NCBI RefSeq assembly: GCF_028551255.1
Contig: NZ_CP117030.1
Coordinates: 1,240,001-1,304,000 of the forward strand
DNA length: 64,000 bases
Source: Vibrio tubiashii
GTDB lineage: Bacteria; Pseudomonadota; Gammaproteobacteria; Enterobacterales; Vibrionaceae
Reading direction: 5' to 3'
The position numbers and the translations under genes were made by a program. Of the stretch, positions 27,901-37,075 are shown piece by piece. Below the pieces are notes generated by a model that worked only from the letters and a program-made list of their open reading frames with translations, was not told the origin of the DNA and made no database searches. Each line of letters starts with the position of its first letter. The stretch's first letter is position 1.

Positions 27901-28107
27901 ATGAATAGAGTTATTTCTGGTATTCTGGCGTTGTTTATTGGTGTATTCACCCTTCTGTTTAGCTTGATCATGGTGATTCCATTGACCATTGCTGCGGTCA
28001 TCACAGGCAAAAAGATTGAGAAATCCCTTAAGATGAATCGCTCTGCTTCTTCGCAGCAAAATGATCGCTCGGTACTAGAGGGAGAATATGAAGACGTATC
28101 AAAATAA
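27901..28107 (+). CDS. small single-pass membrane protein, hypothetical
   Basis: Protein of 68 residues. A hydrophobic stretch from about residue 5 to 35 (ISGILALFIGVFTLLFSLIM..IPLTIAAVI) is followed by a basic and then acidic tail (KKIEKSLK, ending LEGEYEDVSK). GAGAGG precedes the ATG. I do not recognise a family. Its 3' end reaches into the possible early start of the hydrolase gene, so the two are likely cotranscribed. Confidence 0.7.
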   Translation: MNRVISGILALFIGVFTLLFSLIMVIPLTIAAVITGKKIEKSLKMNRSASSQQNDRSVLEGEYEDVSK

Positions 28108-28126
28108 AAAGGAAAAACTAGAATAT

Positions 28127-29302
28127 ATGATGCGTAAAAAGACGGCTTTAGCATTTTACTTGGCAGCTGCTGCAACGGCTGTCATGGTTGGCTGTACAAC
28201 CCAGACTCAAGACCCAGCGTTTGATAAAGCTCAGCGCCTACCTAGCTATTCTCAAAATAGTTTTGAACAGTATGTGACAGAGACGAAACGGTGGCTTGAA
28301 CACAACCGCCTGTTCATGACAGAGGATAAATCCACCGAACTTAACATGGTGCTGCCAAAAGAGTACCGACCAGAAAACCCAAACGGTCAGGGTGTATTGC
28401 TGGTACACGGTTTAGGTGACTCTCCCTACTCTTTCACTGACGTCGCCACTCATCTCGCTAAGCAAGGCTACTTGGTGAGAACTATATTACTTCCTGGACA
28501 TGCGAGTAAAGTTGGCGACCTTCAACTCCCTACACTAGAAGACTGGCAAGGTGTCGTCAGCCATCACATTGCACTGCTAAAGAAAGACACCAGCTCAATA
28601 TGGCTGGGAGGTTATTCTACGGGCGCTAATCTAGTGACTGCCGAAGCGTTAAACGATGAGACTGTCAACGGTTTGCTACTTTTCTCCCCTGCGCTGCAAC
28701 CTTACTCTGATTCCGTTAAGTATGCCGAACTGGCGAGCTATTTCATTACATGGGCAGACCAAGATCCTGAGGACAACCCGCTCAGATACAACTCTCTGCC
28801 AATGAGCGCGGCTGCAGTTTATTACCAAACCTCCGCTGAGGTGCGCGAGCAACTGTCTACTAAAGAGTACCTGAAGCCAGTATTTATGATGATGAGTGAG
28901 GGCGATAAAGTCGTTAGTACTCAGTTTGCCATCGAAACTTTCAGCCAAAAGATGCCGAATCCTAAAGGGCACATCGTCTGGCAAGGTGAGGATGACCTAA
29001 CAGAGCCTCGCTCGACCAGATTCAGCATGAACTTACCCGAGCAACGCATTTCAAACGGCTCTCACATGGGGCTCCTTTTCTCCCCTAACAACCCTAACTA
29101 CGGAGTAAACGGCAGCAACTTAATCTGTAGCAATGGACAAGGCGAAGACAACGAAGCACGTTGCTTATCTGGCGATACAATGTGGTACTCAGCGTGGGGA
29201 TACACCGAGCCTAACAAAATCCATGCAAGACTGACTTACAATCCTTATTTTGAACAAAGCATGCAAATAATGGATAAAGTGATGGCTTCCCCATCTTCAT
29301 AG
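28127..29302 (+). CDS. lipoprotein alpha/beta hydrolase
   Basis: Predicted membrane-anchored hydrolase of 391 residues. The N-terminus is a lipoprotein signal (MMRKKTALAF...VMVGC). The alpha/beta-hydrolase fold shows GVLLVHGLGDSPYSFTD for the oxyanion loop, the nucleophile Ser164 in GGYSTG, and SHMG as the likely catalytic His near residue 300. It looks like a monoacylglycerol-lipase or esterase type enzyme; the substrate is unknown. The frame is open from an ATG at 28088, with a GAGGG close by, which would give a longer charged N-terminus; I prefer the start that leaves a normal lipoprotein signal. A terminator follows. Confidence 0.82.
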   Translation: MMRKKTALAFYLAAAATAVMVGCTTQTQDPAFDKAQRLPSYSQNSFEQYVTETKRWLEHNRLFMTEDKSTELNMVLPKEYRPENPNGQGVLLVHGLGDSPYSFTDVATHLAKQGYLVRTILLPGHASKVGDLQLPTLEDWQGVVSHHIALLKKDTSSIWLGGYSTGANLVTAEALNDETVNGLLLFSPALQPYSDSVKYAELASYFITWADQDPEDNPLRYNSLPMSAAAVYYQTSAEVREQLSTKEYLKPVFMMMSEGDKVVSTQFAIETFSQKMPNPKGHIVWQGEDDLTEPRSTRFSMNLPEQRISNGSHMGLLFSPNNPNYGVNGSNLICSNGQGEDNEARCLSGDTMWYSAWGYTEPNKIHARLTYNPYFEQSMQIMDKVMASPSS

Positions 29303-29309
29303 CCTCTTT

Positions 29310-29333
29310 AAGCCCGATTTTGTCGGGCTTTTT
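29310..29333 (+). terminator. intrinsic terminator after the hydrolase gene
   Basis: AGCCCGA and TCGGGCT form a 7-bp stem with a TTTTG loop, followed by T residues. Confidence 0.88.
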
Positions 29334-29454
29334 GCTCTCTGACCGTGCTCAAAATAAACAATAAGAACTAAACTCTAATAGTTGTTGCAGATAATTAACC
29401 AGTTTGTTATTTAATATTAAACCACATACAACAATAACAACTAAGGATTGACAG

Positions 29455-29940
29455 ATGAGCAATGGTCAACGCGATATTACGTTACGTTTTCTAGCAGAAC
29501 CGGGAGACGTTAACTTTGGGGGGAAAGTCCACGGCGGCGCTGTGATGAAGTGGATCGACTTAGCAGCCTACGCCAACGCTGCGGCGTGGAGTGGCAAATA
29601 CTGTATTACCGCCTATGCGGGTGGGATTCGTTTCGTAGCACCGATTCATGTCGGTAACCTTGTCGAAGTAAGCGCTAAGGTCATCTATACCGGAAGGAGC
29701 TCAATGCATATCGCCATTGATGTTCAAGCAAGTGACCCAAAAGAGATGAACAATCGCTTAACGACTCACTGCATTGTCATTATGGTTGCGGTCGATGAGA
29801 ACGGCACCCCGACTTCTGTTCCAGAGTGGATTCCAGAAACGCCAGAAGATATTGAATTGCGCGATTCAGCAATCCGTCTAATGAACATGCGTAAAGAGAT
29901 TGGAGAAGAAATGGAAGCACACGTTAAGTATCTAAAATAG
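29455..29940 (+). CDS. acyl-CoA thioesterase (hotdog fold, YciA/BFIT type)
   Basis: Cytoplasmic acyl-CoA hydrolase of 161 residues with a single hotdog domain. The segment DVNFGGKVHGGAVMKWIDLAAYANA is the typical family start, in which the Asp and nearby residues form the active site, and GNLVEVSAKVIYTGRSSMHI follows. The chain-length specificity cannot be told. AAGGA lies before the ATG. It is flanked by its own promoter region and a short hairpin downstream (29959-29975), so it is probably expressed alone. Confidence 0.88.
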   Translation: MSNGQRDITLRFLAEPGDVNFGGKVHGGAVMKWIDLAAYANAAAWSGKYCITAYAGGIRFVAPIHVGNLVEVSAKVIYTGRSSMHIAIDVQASDPKEMNNRLTTHCIVIMVAVDENGTPTSVPEWIPETPEDIELRDSAIRLMNMRKEIGEEMEAHVKYLK

Positions 29941-29958
29941 TGAGCTTTCTGCCAAATT

Positions 29959-29980
29959 GGAGGCCAAGTGCCTCCATTTA
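29959..29980 (+). terminator. weak terminator-like hairpin after the thioesterase
   Basis: GGAGGC and GCCTCC form a 6-bp stem with a CAAGT loop; the following T-run is short (ATTTAAG), so termination is likely but weak. Confidence 0.55.
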
Positions 29981-30066
29981 AGAACTAGTCACCGTAACGC
30001 CACATTTCTGTCATTTTTCCTTCATCTTGATTTGATTAAATCCGCTGACTAAATCAAACATTGCGT

Positions 30067-30327
30067 ATGAAGGAACGTCTCTTGGAACTCAACGAAACCA
30101 CTTTGAGTGAAACTACATTGTCAAACTTGAAAGCTGTTGAGTACCAGTGGGTTCGTACCATGTATGTTGAAGGTTATGGTGAAGATGAGATCAATCACTA
30201 TATCCGCACCTGCTTTGGCGGAGACGATACCTTTGCAGATCTATTTCGAAAAGTCGCCCTCTCTCAAGAAAGCATCTATGTGCTTTTGCAATATCTTGGC
30301 TGTGCGCCCTCAAGTCGGGAACTTTAA
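30067..30327 (+). CDS. small hypothetical protein
   Basis: Reading frame of 86 codons from ATG (a TTG two codons earlier is also in frame). The protein is acidic and helical (MKERLLELNETTLSET..., YQWVRTMYVEGYGEDEINHYIRTCF) without a signal peptide or membrane segment. An internal duplication of ETTLS is visible. Codon use looks like a real gene, but no ribosome site is clear and I recognise no family. Confidence 0.55.
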   Translation: MKERLLELNETTLSETTLSNLKAVEYQWVRTMYVEGYGEDEINHYIRTCFGGDDTFADLFRKVALSQESIYVLLQYLGCAPSSREL

Positions 30328-30473
30328 CCAGAACAGCGTGCTGCTGACCGCAAGTTAATGCAACAGACACCACTGTTGCAGATTAGAACTTATACCTAGT
30401 CGCACCAACTCATCCCGTTGATTTCAATCCAACCTAAGCACTTTATACTACTCTGACTTAGCGTTATTCAGGC

Positions 30474-30501
30474 ATAAAAAAACCCGGGACAAAGCCGGGT
30501 T
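30474..30501 (-). terminator. intrinsic terminator, minus strand
   Basis: AACCCGG and CCGGGTT form a 7-bp stem; on the minus strand it is followed by a run of T. It lies about 160 bases after malG and would end read-through from the mal operon. Confidence 0.75.
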
Positions 30502-30632
30502 ATGGTTACAAAAACTGTTAGTAGTGAAATAGTAAGGAATCTAGCTAACAGCCAGCTATGCGTAACGCCAGTTCTGCTCTCTACTTAACTGATCGGCGGC
30601 CAAACCAAAAGTGTTAAGCTGAGAAACAAAAT

Positions 30633-30652
30633 GGGCGACCTCGCGGTCGCCC
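30633..30652 (-). terminator. hairpin directly after malG
   Basis: A perfect 8-bp stem GGGCGACC / GGTCGCCC with a TCGC loop starts 12 bases after the malG stop. The T-tract on the minus strand is short (ATTTTG), so it may protect the mRNA end as much as terminate. Confidence 0.65.
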
Positions 30653-30664
30653 TTATCGTTCTTA

Positions 30665-31555
30665 TTAACCTTTCACACCACCAGCGGTCAATCCTCCGAC
30701 CAACCAGCGCTGTGCAAGCAAGAATACGATGGTTATTGGTAATGCAGACAATACTGCTGCTGCTGCAAAATCGCCCCACAGATAGTTCTGAGGGTATAGA
30801 TACTGCTGCATACCAACCGCTAATGTATATGAGTTTACATCAGAAAGTAGTAAAGATGCTACTGGAACTTCACCCACTACACCGATGAACGACAGAATGA
30901 ACACTACTGCAAGGATAGGCACAGACAATGGTAGTAGTACCAATCTGAATGCTTGCCAAGGCGTCGCGCCATCTAGTGCTGCTGCTTCTTCTAGCGAATT
31001 ATCAATCGTTTCGAAGTAGCCTTTAATCGTCCATACGTGAAGTGCGATACCACCCAAGTAAGAGAAAATCAGACCACCATGCGTGTTCAAACCAAGGAAC
31101 GGAATGTACTGACCTAGCTTATCGAATAGGGCATAAAGTGCTACGAGCGCAAGTACCGCAGGGAACATTTGGAAAATCATCATCGCTTTAAGGATGGTGT
31201 CTTTACCTTTGAAGCGCATGCGAGCAAATGCGTATGCAGAAGTCGTAGACAGCGCAACGATAAGAATCGAGCTAATGCCTGCCACTTTCACTGAGTTCCA
31301 TAACCAAGTTAATACAGGGAATGGCGGCGGCGTTACACTGCCATCTGCGTTAGTCACCGAAAATCCAAGCGCCAGTTTCCAGTGCTCTAACGACGGATTA
31401 TCAGGAATAATGCTACCCGTTGCGAAATTACCCTCACGGAACGAAATTGCAATTACCATCAACAGTGGGAAGATGATTGATGCTAGGAACACCCACATAG
31501 CAATATGCGTTGCCCATACACGGTATTTAAGTGATTTACCTTGTACCATTGCCAT
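30665..31555 (-). CDS. malG: maltose/maltodextrin ABC permease MalG
   Basis: Inner-membrane subunit of the MalFGK2-MalE importer, 296 residues with six membrane segments. The coupling EAA motif is [23 protein letters not shown], and the C-terminus [10 protein letters not shown] is the conserved end of MalG that contacts MalK. TAAGGAGAG stands before the start. It is the last gene of malE-malF-malG, 12 bases after malF. Confidence 0.95.
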   Translation of the reverse strand: MAMVQGKSLKYRVWATHIAMWVFLASIIFPLLMVIAISFREGNFATGSIIPDNPSLEHWKLALGFSVTNADGSVTPPPFPVLTWLWNSVKVAGISSILIVALSTTSAYAFARMRFKGKDTILKAMMIFQMFPAVLALVALYALFDKLGQYIPFLGLNTHGGLIFSYLGGIALHVWTIKGYFETIDNSLEEAAALDGATPWQAFRLVLLPLSVPILAVVFILSFIGVVGEVPVASLLLSDVNSYTLAVGMQQYLYPQNYLWGDFAAAAVLSALPITIVFLLAQRWLVGGLTAGGVKG

Positions 31556-31567
31556 TGGAATCTCTCC

Positions 31568-33142
31568 TTAATCCTGAGACAGCTTAGTGAAACGTAGGTT
31601 GATTAGGGCAAGCGCACCAACCAATAGGAAGATAAGCGTTGCAATCGCACTTGCTAGACCGAAGTCTTGGCCACCAGCACCTTCAAACGCAATGCGGTAG
31701 GTGTAGCTTACAAGTAGGTCTGTGTAACCTGCTGGCTCAGAAGTACCAATCATGTTTGGACCACCTTGAGTCAGAAGCTGAATCAATACGAAGTTGTTAA
31801 AGTTGAATGCGAAACTTGCGATAAGCAGCGGAGTAAGCGGCTTAATCATCAACGGCATGGTGATCTTACGGAAGTTGTCGATGAAGTTCGCACCATCGAT
31901 AGCTGACGCTTCATACAAATCTTCTGGAATCGCTTTTAGCAGGCCCATACACAGAATCATCATGTAAGGGAAACCTAGCCATACGTTGACAATCAGCACC
32001 ATGCTCTTAGCCATGATTGGGTCAGAGAACCAAGCTGGGCTAATGCCAAATAGTGCCTCTAGCATCATGTTGATCTCACCAAAGCTTTGGTTAAACAAAC
32101 CTTTGAAGATCAGAATCGAAATAAACGCAGGCACCGCATAAGGAAGAATCAGCAGCACACGGTAAATTGCACGACCTTTAAGCTCTTCCCACTGCACCAC
32201 ACTCGCAAGTACCAGGCCGATTACCACGGTTAGACCAACAGTTAGTGCAGAGAATAGTACCGTCCAGATAAAGATGCTGATGAATGGTTCTTTAATGCCA
32301 TCATCTTTCCAAACACGCTCGAAGTTGTGAGTACCAATATCAACGATAAAGCCCGGTGAAACGGTTGAGCCAACGAACTGCCCTTGTTCATCGACTGGTT
32401 GATAGAAGCCCACTTCCATATTTGGACGCAAGTATTCTTGAGTACGATTGTTAAAGATCGTCTCACCATCATCTTGAAGAGTGTATAGAGGCACAACCGC
32501 AGCGAACTTACGTAGGCCGCTCATGCGAATGTCTTCACCCGACGGTAGGTGCAGATCTAAGCCACCTAGCGCGTTTTTGTTTTTGATGATGGTTTTGATT
32601 TTTTCTTTCTCGCCAGCTACTGAGTCGACTGGAGCTAAGTCCATATCTGACGCAGATAGAGTGGCAAGGTTGAAAGTATCGGTTGCTAGCAGTTGATCGC
32701 CCTTCTTAACAGCAAGGCGGTGGCCGTTATCTGTTTTGTACAGAGTAAACGGGTAGCTATCGCCGCTTTGGAAAGTACGGTCCATTAAAACCGACTGAGC
32801 ACGTTCAAAGGAAAGTTGGTTTTTCGCACTGTAGTTTGTGAAGGCAAGACCGACGGTATACGCAAGTGGGAACAGGATGAACAAAATCATGCCCGCAATA
32901 CCAGGGTAGATGTAACGGTGTGCGTAGGTCTTTTTACTACCGAAAATAAATAACGCGAGTGCGGTTAAGATTAGGGTCAGAATGGCAAAGGCCATCTCAC
33001 CGCGAGAATACATAAGAATTGTGGCATATCCATTAATGATACCCACAGAGCCCAGTAAGCCCCATTTAATGAATACACTTTTACTTGATGGCAAGCTCGT
33101 TGTTGTAGACGCCATCGCATCTGTACCTTGAACTGACTGCAT
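31568..33142 (-). CDS. malF: maltose/maltodextrin ABC permease MalF
   Basis: Inner-membrane permease of 524 residues. Eight membrane segments are expected, with the large periplasmic P2 loop (about residues 95-275) that is special to enterobacterial and Vibrio MalF and caps MalE. The EAA motif is YEASAIDGANFIDNFRKITMPLM. Slightly longer than E. coli MalF (514). AGG stands eight bases before the ATG. It is separated from malE by 75 bases holding a strong hairpin. Confidence 0.95.
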   Translation of the reverse strand: MQSVQGTDAMASTTTSLPSSKSVFIKWGLLGSVGIINGYATILMYSRGEMAFAILTLILTALALFIFGSKKTYAHRYIYPGIAGMILFILFPLAYTVGLAFTNYSAKNQLSFERAQSVLMDRTFQSGDSYPFTLYKTDNGHRLAVKKGDQLLATDTFNLATLSASDMDLAPVDSVAGEKEKIKTIIKNKNALGGLDLHLPSGEDIRMSGLRKFAAVVPLYTLQDDGETIFNNRTQEYLRPNMEVGFYQPVDEQGQFVGSTVSPGFIVDIGTHNFERVWKDDGIKEPFISIFIWTVLFSALTVGLTVVIGLVLASVVQWEELKGRAIYRVLLILPYAVPAFISILIFKGLFNQSFGEINMMLEALFGISPAWFSDPIMAKSMVLIVNVWLGFPYMMILCMGLLKAIPEDLYEASAIDGANFIDNFRKITMPLMIKPLTPLLIASFAFNFNNFVLIQLLTQGGPNMIGTSEPAGYTDLLVSYTYRIAFEGAGGQDFGLASAIATLIFLLVGALALINLRFTKLSQD

Positions 33143-33178
33143 AAAAGAACCTGCTAGCGATAATAAAACTTGAAAATG

Positions 33179-33200
33179 AAGGAGGGGTTACCCCCTCCTT
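33179..33200 (-). promoter_or_regulatory. malE-malF intercistronic hairpin
   Basis: A perfect 9-bp inverted repeat (AAGGAGGGG / CCCCTCCTT, loop TTAC) begins 18 bases after the malE stop. There is no proper T-run. It probably stabilises the malE mRNA end or allows partial read-through, so that much more MalE than MalF/G is made, as the REP elements do in E. coli. Confidence 0.75.
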
Positions 33201-33217
33201 AAAAGGGTAGAACTTAA

Positions 33218-34399
33218 TTATTTAGTCATTTGTTTTTCTGCATCTGCAAGTGCTGCATCTACAGTTTGACGACCATCAACGATGTTGATGATTGCGTTTT
33301 TCGCGCTGCCCCAGAATGCGTTCATCTGAGGGATGTTTGGCATGATTTCGCCGTTCATCGCGTTATCCATTGTCGCTGCAATGCGCTTGTCTGCATCTAG
33401 CTCACGTTGGAAAGAGTTAAGCGCTACCGCACCCAGAGGCTTATCATTGTTAACTTTACGTAGACCGTCGTTAGTCAGTAGGTAGTTCTCGATGAACTCA
33501 ACCGCTAGATCTTTGTTTGGAGAAGCTGTGCTAATACCCGCCGTTAATACACCAACGAATGGCTTAGAAGACTGACCGTTAAACTTAGGTAGCGTCGTTA
33601 CGCCGTAGTTGATACCAGATTTCTCGATGTTACCCCATGCCCAAGGACCGTTGATTGTCATCGCAGTCTTACCTTGGTTGAACGCAGACTCAGAAACTGA
33701 GTAGTCCATGTCTGAAGAGATAACGCCTTTGTCAACAAGGCCTTTAACAAAGTTCATTGCATCTTTAACGCCGTCGTTTGCGATACCCGCATCTTTCACG
33801 TCGTAGCCTGCTGCACCATATTTAAACGCGTAACCACCGTCAGCTGCCATTAGCGGCCAAGTGAAGTACGGTTCTTTTAGGTTCCACATGATTGCAGATT
33901 TACCGTCTTTCTTAAGTTGCGCGTCTAGCTCAGCAACTTCTTCCCAGCTCTTAGGTGGGTTAGGCACTAGATCTTTGTTGTAGATTAGCGATAGAGATTC
34001 TACAGCTACTGGGTAACCGATGATCTTGCCATCGTATTTAACTGCGTCCCATGCGAAATCTACAATGCCTTCTTTGATTTCTGCAGATGGTTTAATCTCA
34101 GCAAGTAGACCAGCTTCAGCGTAACCACCAAAACGGTCGTGAGCCCAGAACACAATATCAGGACCATCACCAGTCGCTGCCGTTTGAGGGAACTTATCTT
34201 GAAGCGCATCAGGGTGAGCAACAGTCACTTTAATACCTGTGTCTTCTTCAAATTGTTTACCTACTTCAGCAAGTCCGTTGTAGCCTTTATCGCCGTTGAT
34301 CCAGATAGTTAATTGACCTTCTTCGATAGCAGCATTTGCACCAAAAGAGCCAAGAGCAACAAGTGTTCCTAGTGCTACTGTGCTTAGGGCATTTTTCAT
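33218..34399 (-). CDS. malE: periplasmic maltose/maltodextrin-binding protein MalE
   Basis: Soluble receptor of the maltose importer, 393 residues with a signal peptide of about 23 residues (ending GANAA). The mature start [23 protein letters not shown] is close to E. coli MalE, as are [17 protein letters not shown] and [13 protein letters not shown]. The reading frame is open upstream, but the ATG at 34399 has AAGGAT seven bases before it; another ATG two codons earlier is too near. It is divergent from malK and heads malE-malF-malG. Confidence 0.95.
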   Translation of the reverse strand: MKNALSTVALGTLVALGSFGANAAIEEGQLTIWINGDKGYNGLAEVGKQFEEDTGIKVTVAHPDALQDKFPQTAATGDGPDIVFWAHDRFGGYAEAGLLAEIKPSAEIKEGIVDFAWDAVKYDGKIIGYPVAVESLSLIYNKDLVPNPPKSWEEVAELDAQLKKDGKSAIMWNLKEPYFTWPLMAADGGYAFKYGAAGYDVKDAGIANDGVKDAMNFVKGLVDKGVISSDMDYSVSESAFNQGKTAMTINGPWAWGNIEKSGINYGVTTLPKFNGQSSKPFVGVLTAGISTASPNKDLAVEFIENYLLTNDGLRKVNNDKPLGAVALNSFQRELDADKRIAATMDNAMNGEIMPNIPQMNAFWGSAKNAIINIVDGRQTVDAALADAEKQMTK

Positions 34400-35061
34400 G
34401 TTCATATCCTTTTTATATTTGTGTTGTAGGGCTCCACCAGAGGTTTCGCCGTATTTCAGCACTTATTTTCAGCCAAACTGACAAAAGGCTCATCCTCCTA
34501 CTCCCTACGCCCTCGCTATTATGGACTATTTTCGTGATCGTCATCGTTACAGGTTGGTGACCAAAGTCTCAAAACAATCTCTTTGTGTGATCGATTTCAA
34601 TGTAATCGAACAGAAATATTTGAACTCGGTCTCGCTACGCCTTCTGCGCCCTGTCGTACCTCCTCCCCTCCTACTACCCCTACAAAAAATCAGAATAGGA
34701 GGATGTAGTAGAGGGGTGAAATCCGCAAACTACAGTCATCCAAGAGTGGATGGTAAGAACCCTTTCCAGTAACACGTGTTTCATGGTGACTGGTTACAAT
34801 GCCGCTAGGGTTTGCGAATGAGTGCACAAGTCACGTAGGTATTCAGGAAACTGATTCGTTCGGGGGAGAAGCTTGTGTCACACGGGGGAAAGCAAACCTG
34901 AATTTGGCTTGGTGGGTGATGTGAGGACTCCATCACCCATATTTTCTTACATTCTGTTATATAGAATCCATTCCTTACCAAATTCCTACTATTATTGCCT
35001 GCTCCATAATTCATATAATGATAGGCAGTAAAATATAAAAAATTGATCGAGGGCGAGCTAG
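34400..35061. promoter_or_regulatory. divergent malE / malK regulatory region
   Basis: 662 bases without a gene. Several G-rich elements resemble MalT boxes (GGGGA(T/G)GAGG). On the minus strand they are GGAGGATGAG (34489-34498) and GGAGGGGAGGAGG (within 34658-34683). On the plus strand they are AGGAGGATGTAG (near 34697-34709), GGGGGAGAAG (34862-34871) and GGGGGAAAGC (34884-34893). A weak CRP-like site, TGTGATCGATTTCAAT, lies at 34585-34600. A perfect 9-bp inverted repeat TGGGTGATG / CATCACCCA (34913-34921 and 34931-34939) ends about 20 bases before a TATATA/TAGAAT -10 candidate for malK. I take the region as MalT- and CRP-controlled promoters for both transcripts; each individual box is only probable. 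Confidence 0.65.
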
Positions 35062-36180
35062 ATGGCGAGTGTCACGTTAAAAAATGTATGTAAAGCTTAC
35101 GGTGACGTACTAATTTCCAAAAATGTTGATTTAGATATCAAAGAAGGTGAGTTTGTTGTCTTCGTTGGTCCATCAGGTTGTGGTAAATCAACGCTACTAC
35201 GCTGTATTGCAGGCCTAGAAGACATCACATCCGGTGATCTCTACATTGGTGATGAGCGCATGAATGACGTCGAGCCATCCAAACGTGGTGTTGGTATGGT
35301 ATTCCAGTCTTACGCTCTTTACCCTCACTTAAACCTATACGACAACATGTCTTTTGGTCTTAAGCTAGCAAAAGCTGACAAAGGTGAAATCAGCAAGCGT
35401 GTTGAACATGCCGCTGAAATTCTACAGCTTAGCCATCTTCTTGAGCGCCAACCTAAAGCGCTATCAGGTGGTCAGCGTCAACGTGTTGCGATTGGTCGTA
35501 CGCTAGTTTCACAACCAAACGTGTTCCTACTTGATGAGCCGCTATCTAACCTTGATGCCGCACTTCGTGTACAAATGCGCTCTGAAATCACTAAGCTTCA
35601 GCGCAAGCTTGGCTGTACCATGATTTATGTAACGCACGACCAAGTAGAAGCCATGACCATGGCAGATAAGATCGTTGTACTAGACGCAGGATTTGTCTCT
35701 CAAGTTGGTCGCCCACTAGAGCTTTACCACTACCCAGAGAACCGTTTTGTCGCTGGTTTCATTGGCTCACCAAAAATGAACTTTATGAGTGTCTTCATTG
35801 AAGCGGCTGAGAAAGATCGTGTCATGGTTCAGCTTGCTAATGGCACTGCGTTCTGGATTCCAGTTGATGGAACAACGGTTACTCGCGGTGAACGTATGTC
35901 GCTAGGTATTCGTCCAGAGCACTTGCTACCAGCAAACGAAGGTGATGCGACTATTGAAGGTGAAGTTAACATCGTTGAAAAACTAGGCAATGAAACTCAA
36001 GCCTATTTACACATCGATGCAGCCGATGCCGATATGATTTACCGCCAACCTGACACGCTAGATGTCGAACCAGGCGATAAACTGTCAGTAGGTATCCCTG
36101 CGCACCGTTGTCACCTATTCCACAGCGATGGCAAAGCGTGCCGCCGTCTGTACAAAGAAGCGGGTGTTGAATTCGAATAA
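35062..36180 (+). CDS. malK: maltose ABC transporter ATPase MalK
   Basis: ATPase of the maltose importer, 372 residues. Walker A is GPSGCGKST, the Q-loop follows in [11 protein letters not shown], the signature is [12 protein letters not shown], and Walker B is [13 protein letters not shown]. The C-terminal part (about 235-372) is the regulatory domain that in E. coli binds MalT and enzyme IIA-Glc (the segment [12 protein letters not shown] is typical). It has its own divergent promoter and is followed by a terminator, so lamB is not in the same transcript here. Confidence 0.95.
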   Translation: MASVTLKNVCKAYGDVLISKNVDLDIKEGEFVVFVGPSGCGKSTLLRCIAGLEDITSGDLYIGDERMNDVEPSKRGVGMVFQSYALYPHLNLYDNMSFGLKLAKADKGEISKRVEHAAEILQLSHLLERQPKALSGGQRQRVAIGRTLVSQPNVFLLDEPLSNLDAALRVQMRSEITKLQRKLGCTMIYVTHDQVEAMTMADKIVVLDAGFVSQVGRPLELYHYPENRFVAGFIGSPKMNFMSVFIEAAEKDRVMVQLANGTAFWIPVDGTTVTRGERMSLGIRPEHLLPANEGDATIEGEVNIVEKLGNETQAYLHIDAADADMIYRQPDTLDVEPGDKLSVGIPAHRCHLFHSDGKACRRLYKEAGVEFE

Positions 36181-36195
36181 CCGCTAATCTGAGAC

Positions 36196-36225
36196 AAAAA
36201 GCTCCTTTGATAGGAGCTTTTTTGT
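36196..36225 (+). terminator. intrinsic terminator of malK
   Basis: AAAAAGCTCC and GGAGCTTTTT form a 10-bp stem with a TTTGATA loop and a T-run. Confidence 0.92.
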
Positions 36226-36259
36226 TTGTGCGTTAATCAAATCTCAATTGCCAGCCCAA

Positions 36260-37075
36260 TTAAGATGAGTTCGAAGAGTCGTTATCCTTAGGTTTTTGAT
36301 AAGGTTCTCCCATTCGTTTAAACAGTCCTTCCATCAGTTCCATAGGCAGTGGAAAGGCAATGGTCGAACTCTTTTCTCCGGCAATCTCCGTCAGCGTTTG
36401 CAAGTAACGCAATAGCATCGCATTGGGTTGAGTCGCCATTTTACTTGCTGCTTCAACGAGCTTTTCAGATGCCTCCATTTCACCAGAAGCATGTATCACT
36501 TTCGCCCTTCGTGAGCGCTCTGCCTCCGCTTGTTTAGCAATCGCGCGAATCATACTCTCATTAAGATCCACGTGCTTGATTTCGACATCCGACACCTTAA
36601 TGCCCCAACCATCCGAACGAGCATCAAGAATCGTCTGAATATCTGTATTGAGCATCTCTCGATTAGCAAGCATCTCATCAAGTTCATGCTGCCCTAATAC
36701 AGAACGTAAGGTCGTTTGCGCCAATTGAGACGTTGCCGCTAAATAATCCTCTACATTGATGATGGCTTTTTGGGCATCGACCACTCGAAAATAAATAACT
36801 GCATTGACTCTAACAGATACGTTGTCACGACTAATGACATCTTGACTCGGCACATCCATCACCACTGTTCGCATATCGACTTTGACGATTTGTTGAATCA
36901 TGGGAATAACAATGATCAATCCTGGCCCCTTGACCATTTGAAAACGCCCGAGGAAAAAGATGACGCCGCGCTCATATTCGCGTAACACGTGGAACATGCT
37001 GAAGGCAATCAAAAGTACCAACACGACAATCAGCACTGGGGTCAGCATGCCACTAGTGATTATTTGTTCCATCAT
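36260..37075 (-). CDS. slipin/stomatin-family SPFH membrane protein
   Basis: Membrane-bound SPFH (band 7) protein of 271 residues: one N-terminal hydrophobic hairpin (about 8-30), then the SPFH domain with [15 protein letters not shown] and [12 protein letters not shown], and a helical tail with [23 protein letters not shown]. Such proteins form large membrane assemblies. It is paired with the NfeD-type protease upstream, the common stomatin/NfeD operon. The gene overlaps the end of that gene by 23 bases. The ATG at 37075 has AGGAAG at good spacing; a GTG two codons earlier is also possible. Confidence 0.9.
   Translation of the reverse strand: MMEQIITSGMLTPVLIVVLVLLIAFSMFHVLREYERGVIFFLGRFQMVKGPGLIIVIPMIQQIVKVDMRTVVMDVPSQDVISRDNVSVRVNAVIYFRVVDAQKAIINVEDYLAATSQLAQTTLRSVLGQHELDEMLANREMLNTDIQTILDARSDGWGIKVSDVEIKHVDLNESMIRAIAKQAEAERSRRAKVIHASGEMEASEKLVEAASKMATQPNAMLLRYLQTLTEIAGEKSSTIAFPLPMELMEGLFKRMGEPYQKPKDNDSSNSS

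Larger units (their letters stand above)
30328..30664. other. intergenic region between the small gene and malG
   Basis: 337 bases without a gene. They contain the two terminator-like hairpins described at 30474-30501 and 30633-30652. Confidence 0.6.

Noticed and set aside
34521..34772. Plus-strand open frame in the malE-malK gap
   Set aside because: It overlaps the MalT-like boxes and has no coding character.
34760..34947. Cyclic di-GMP or other known riboswitch before malK
   Set aside because: The AAACC and GGG pieces do not follow the order of any riboswitch consensus I know.
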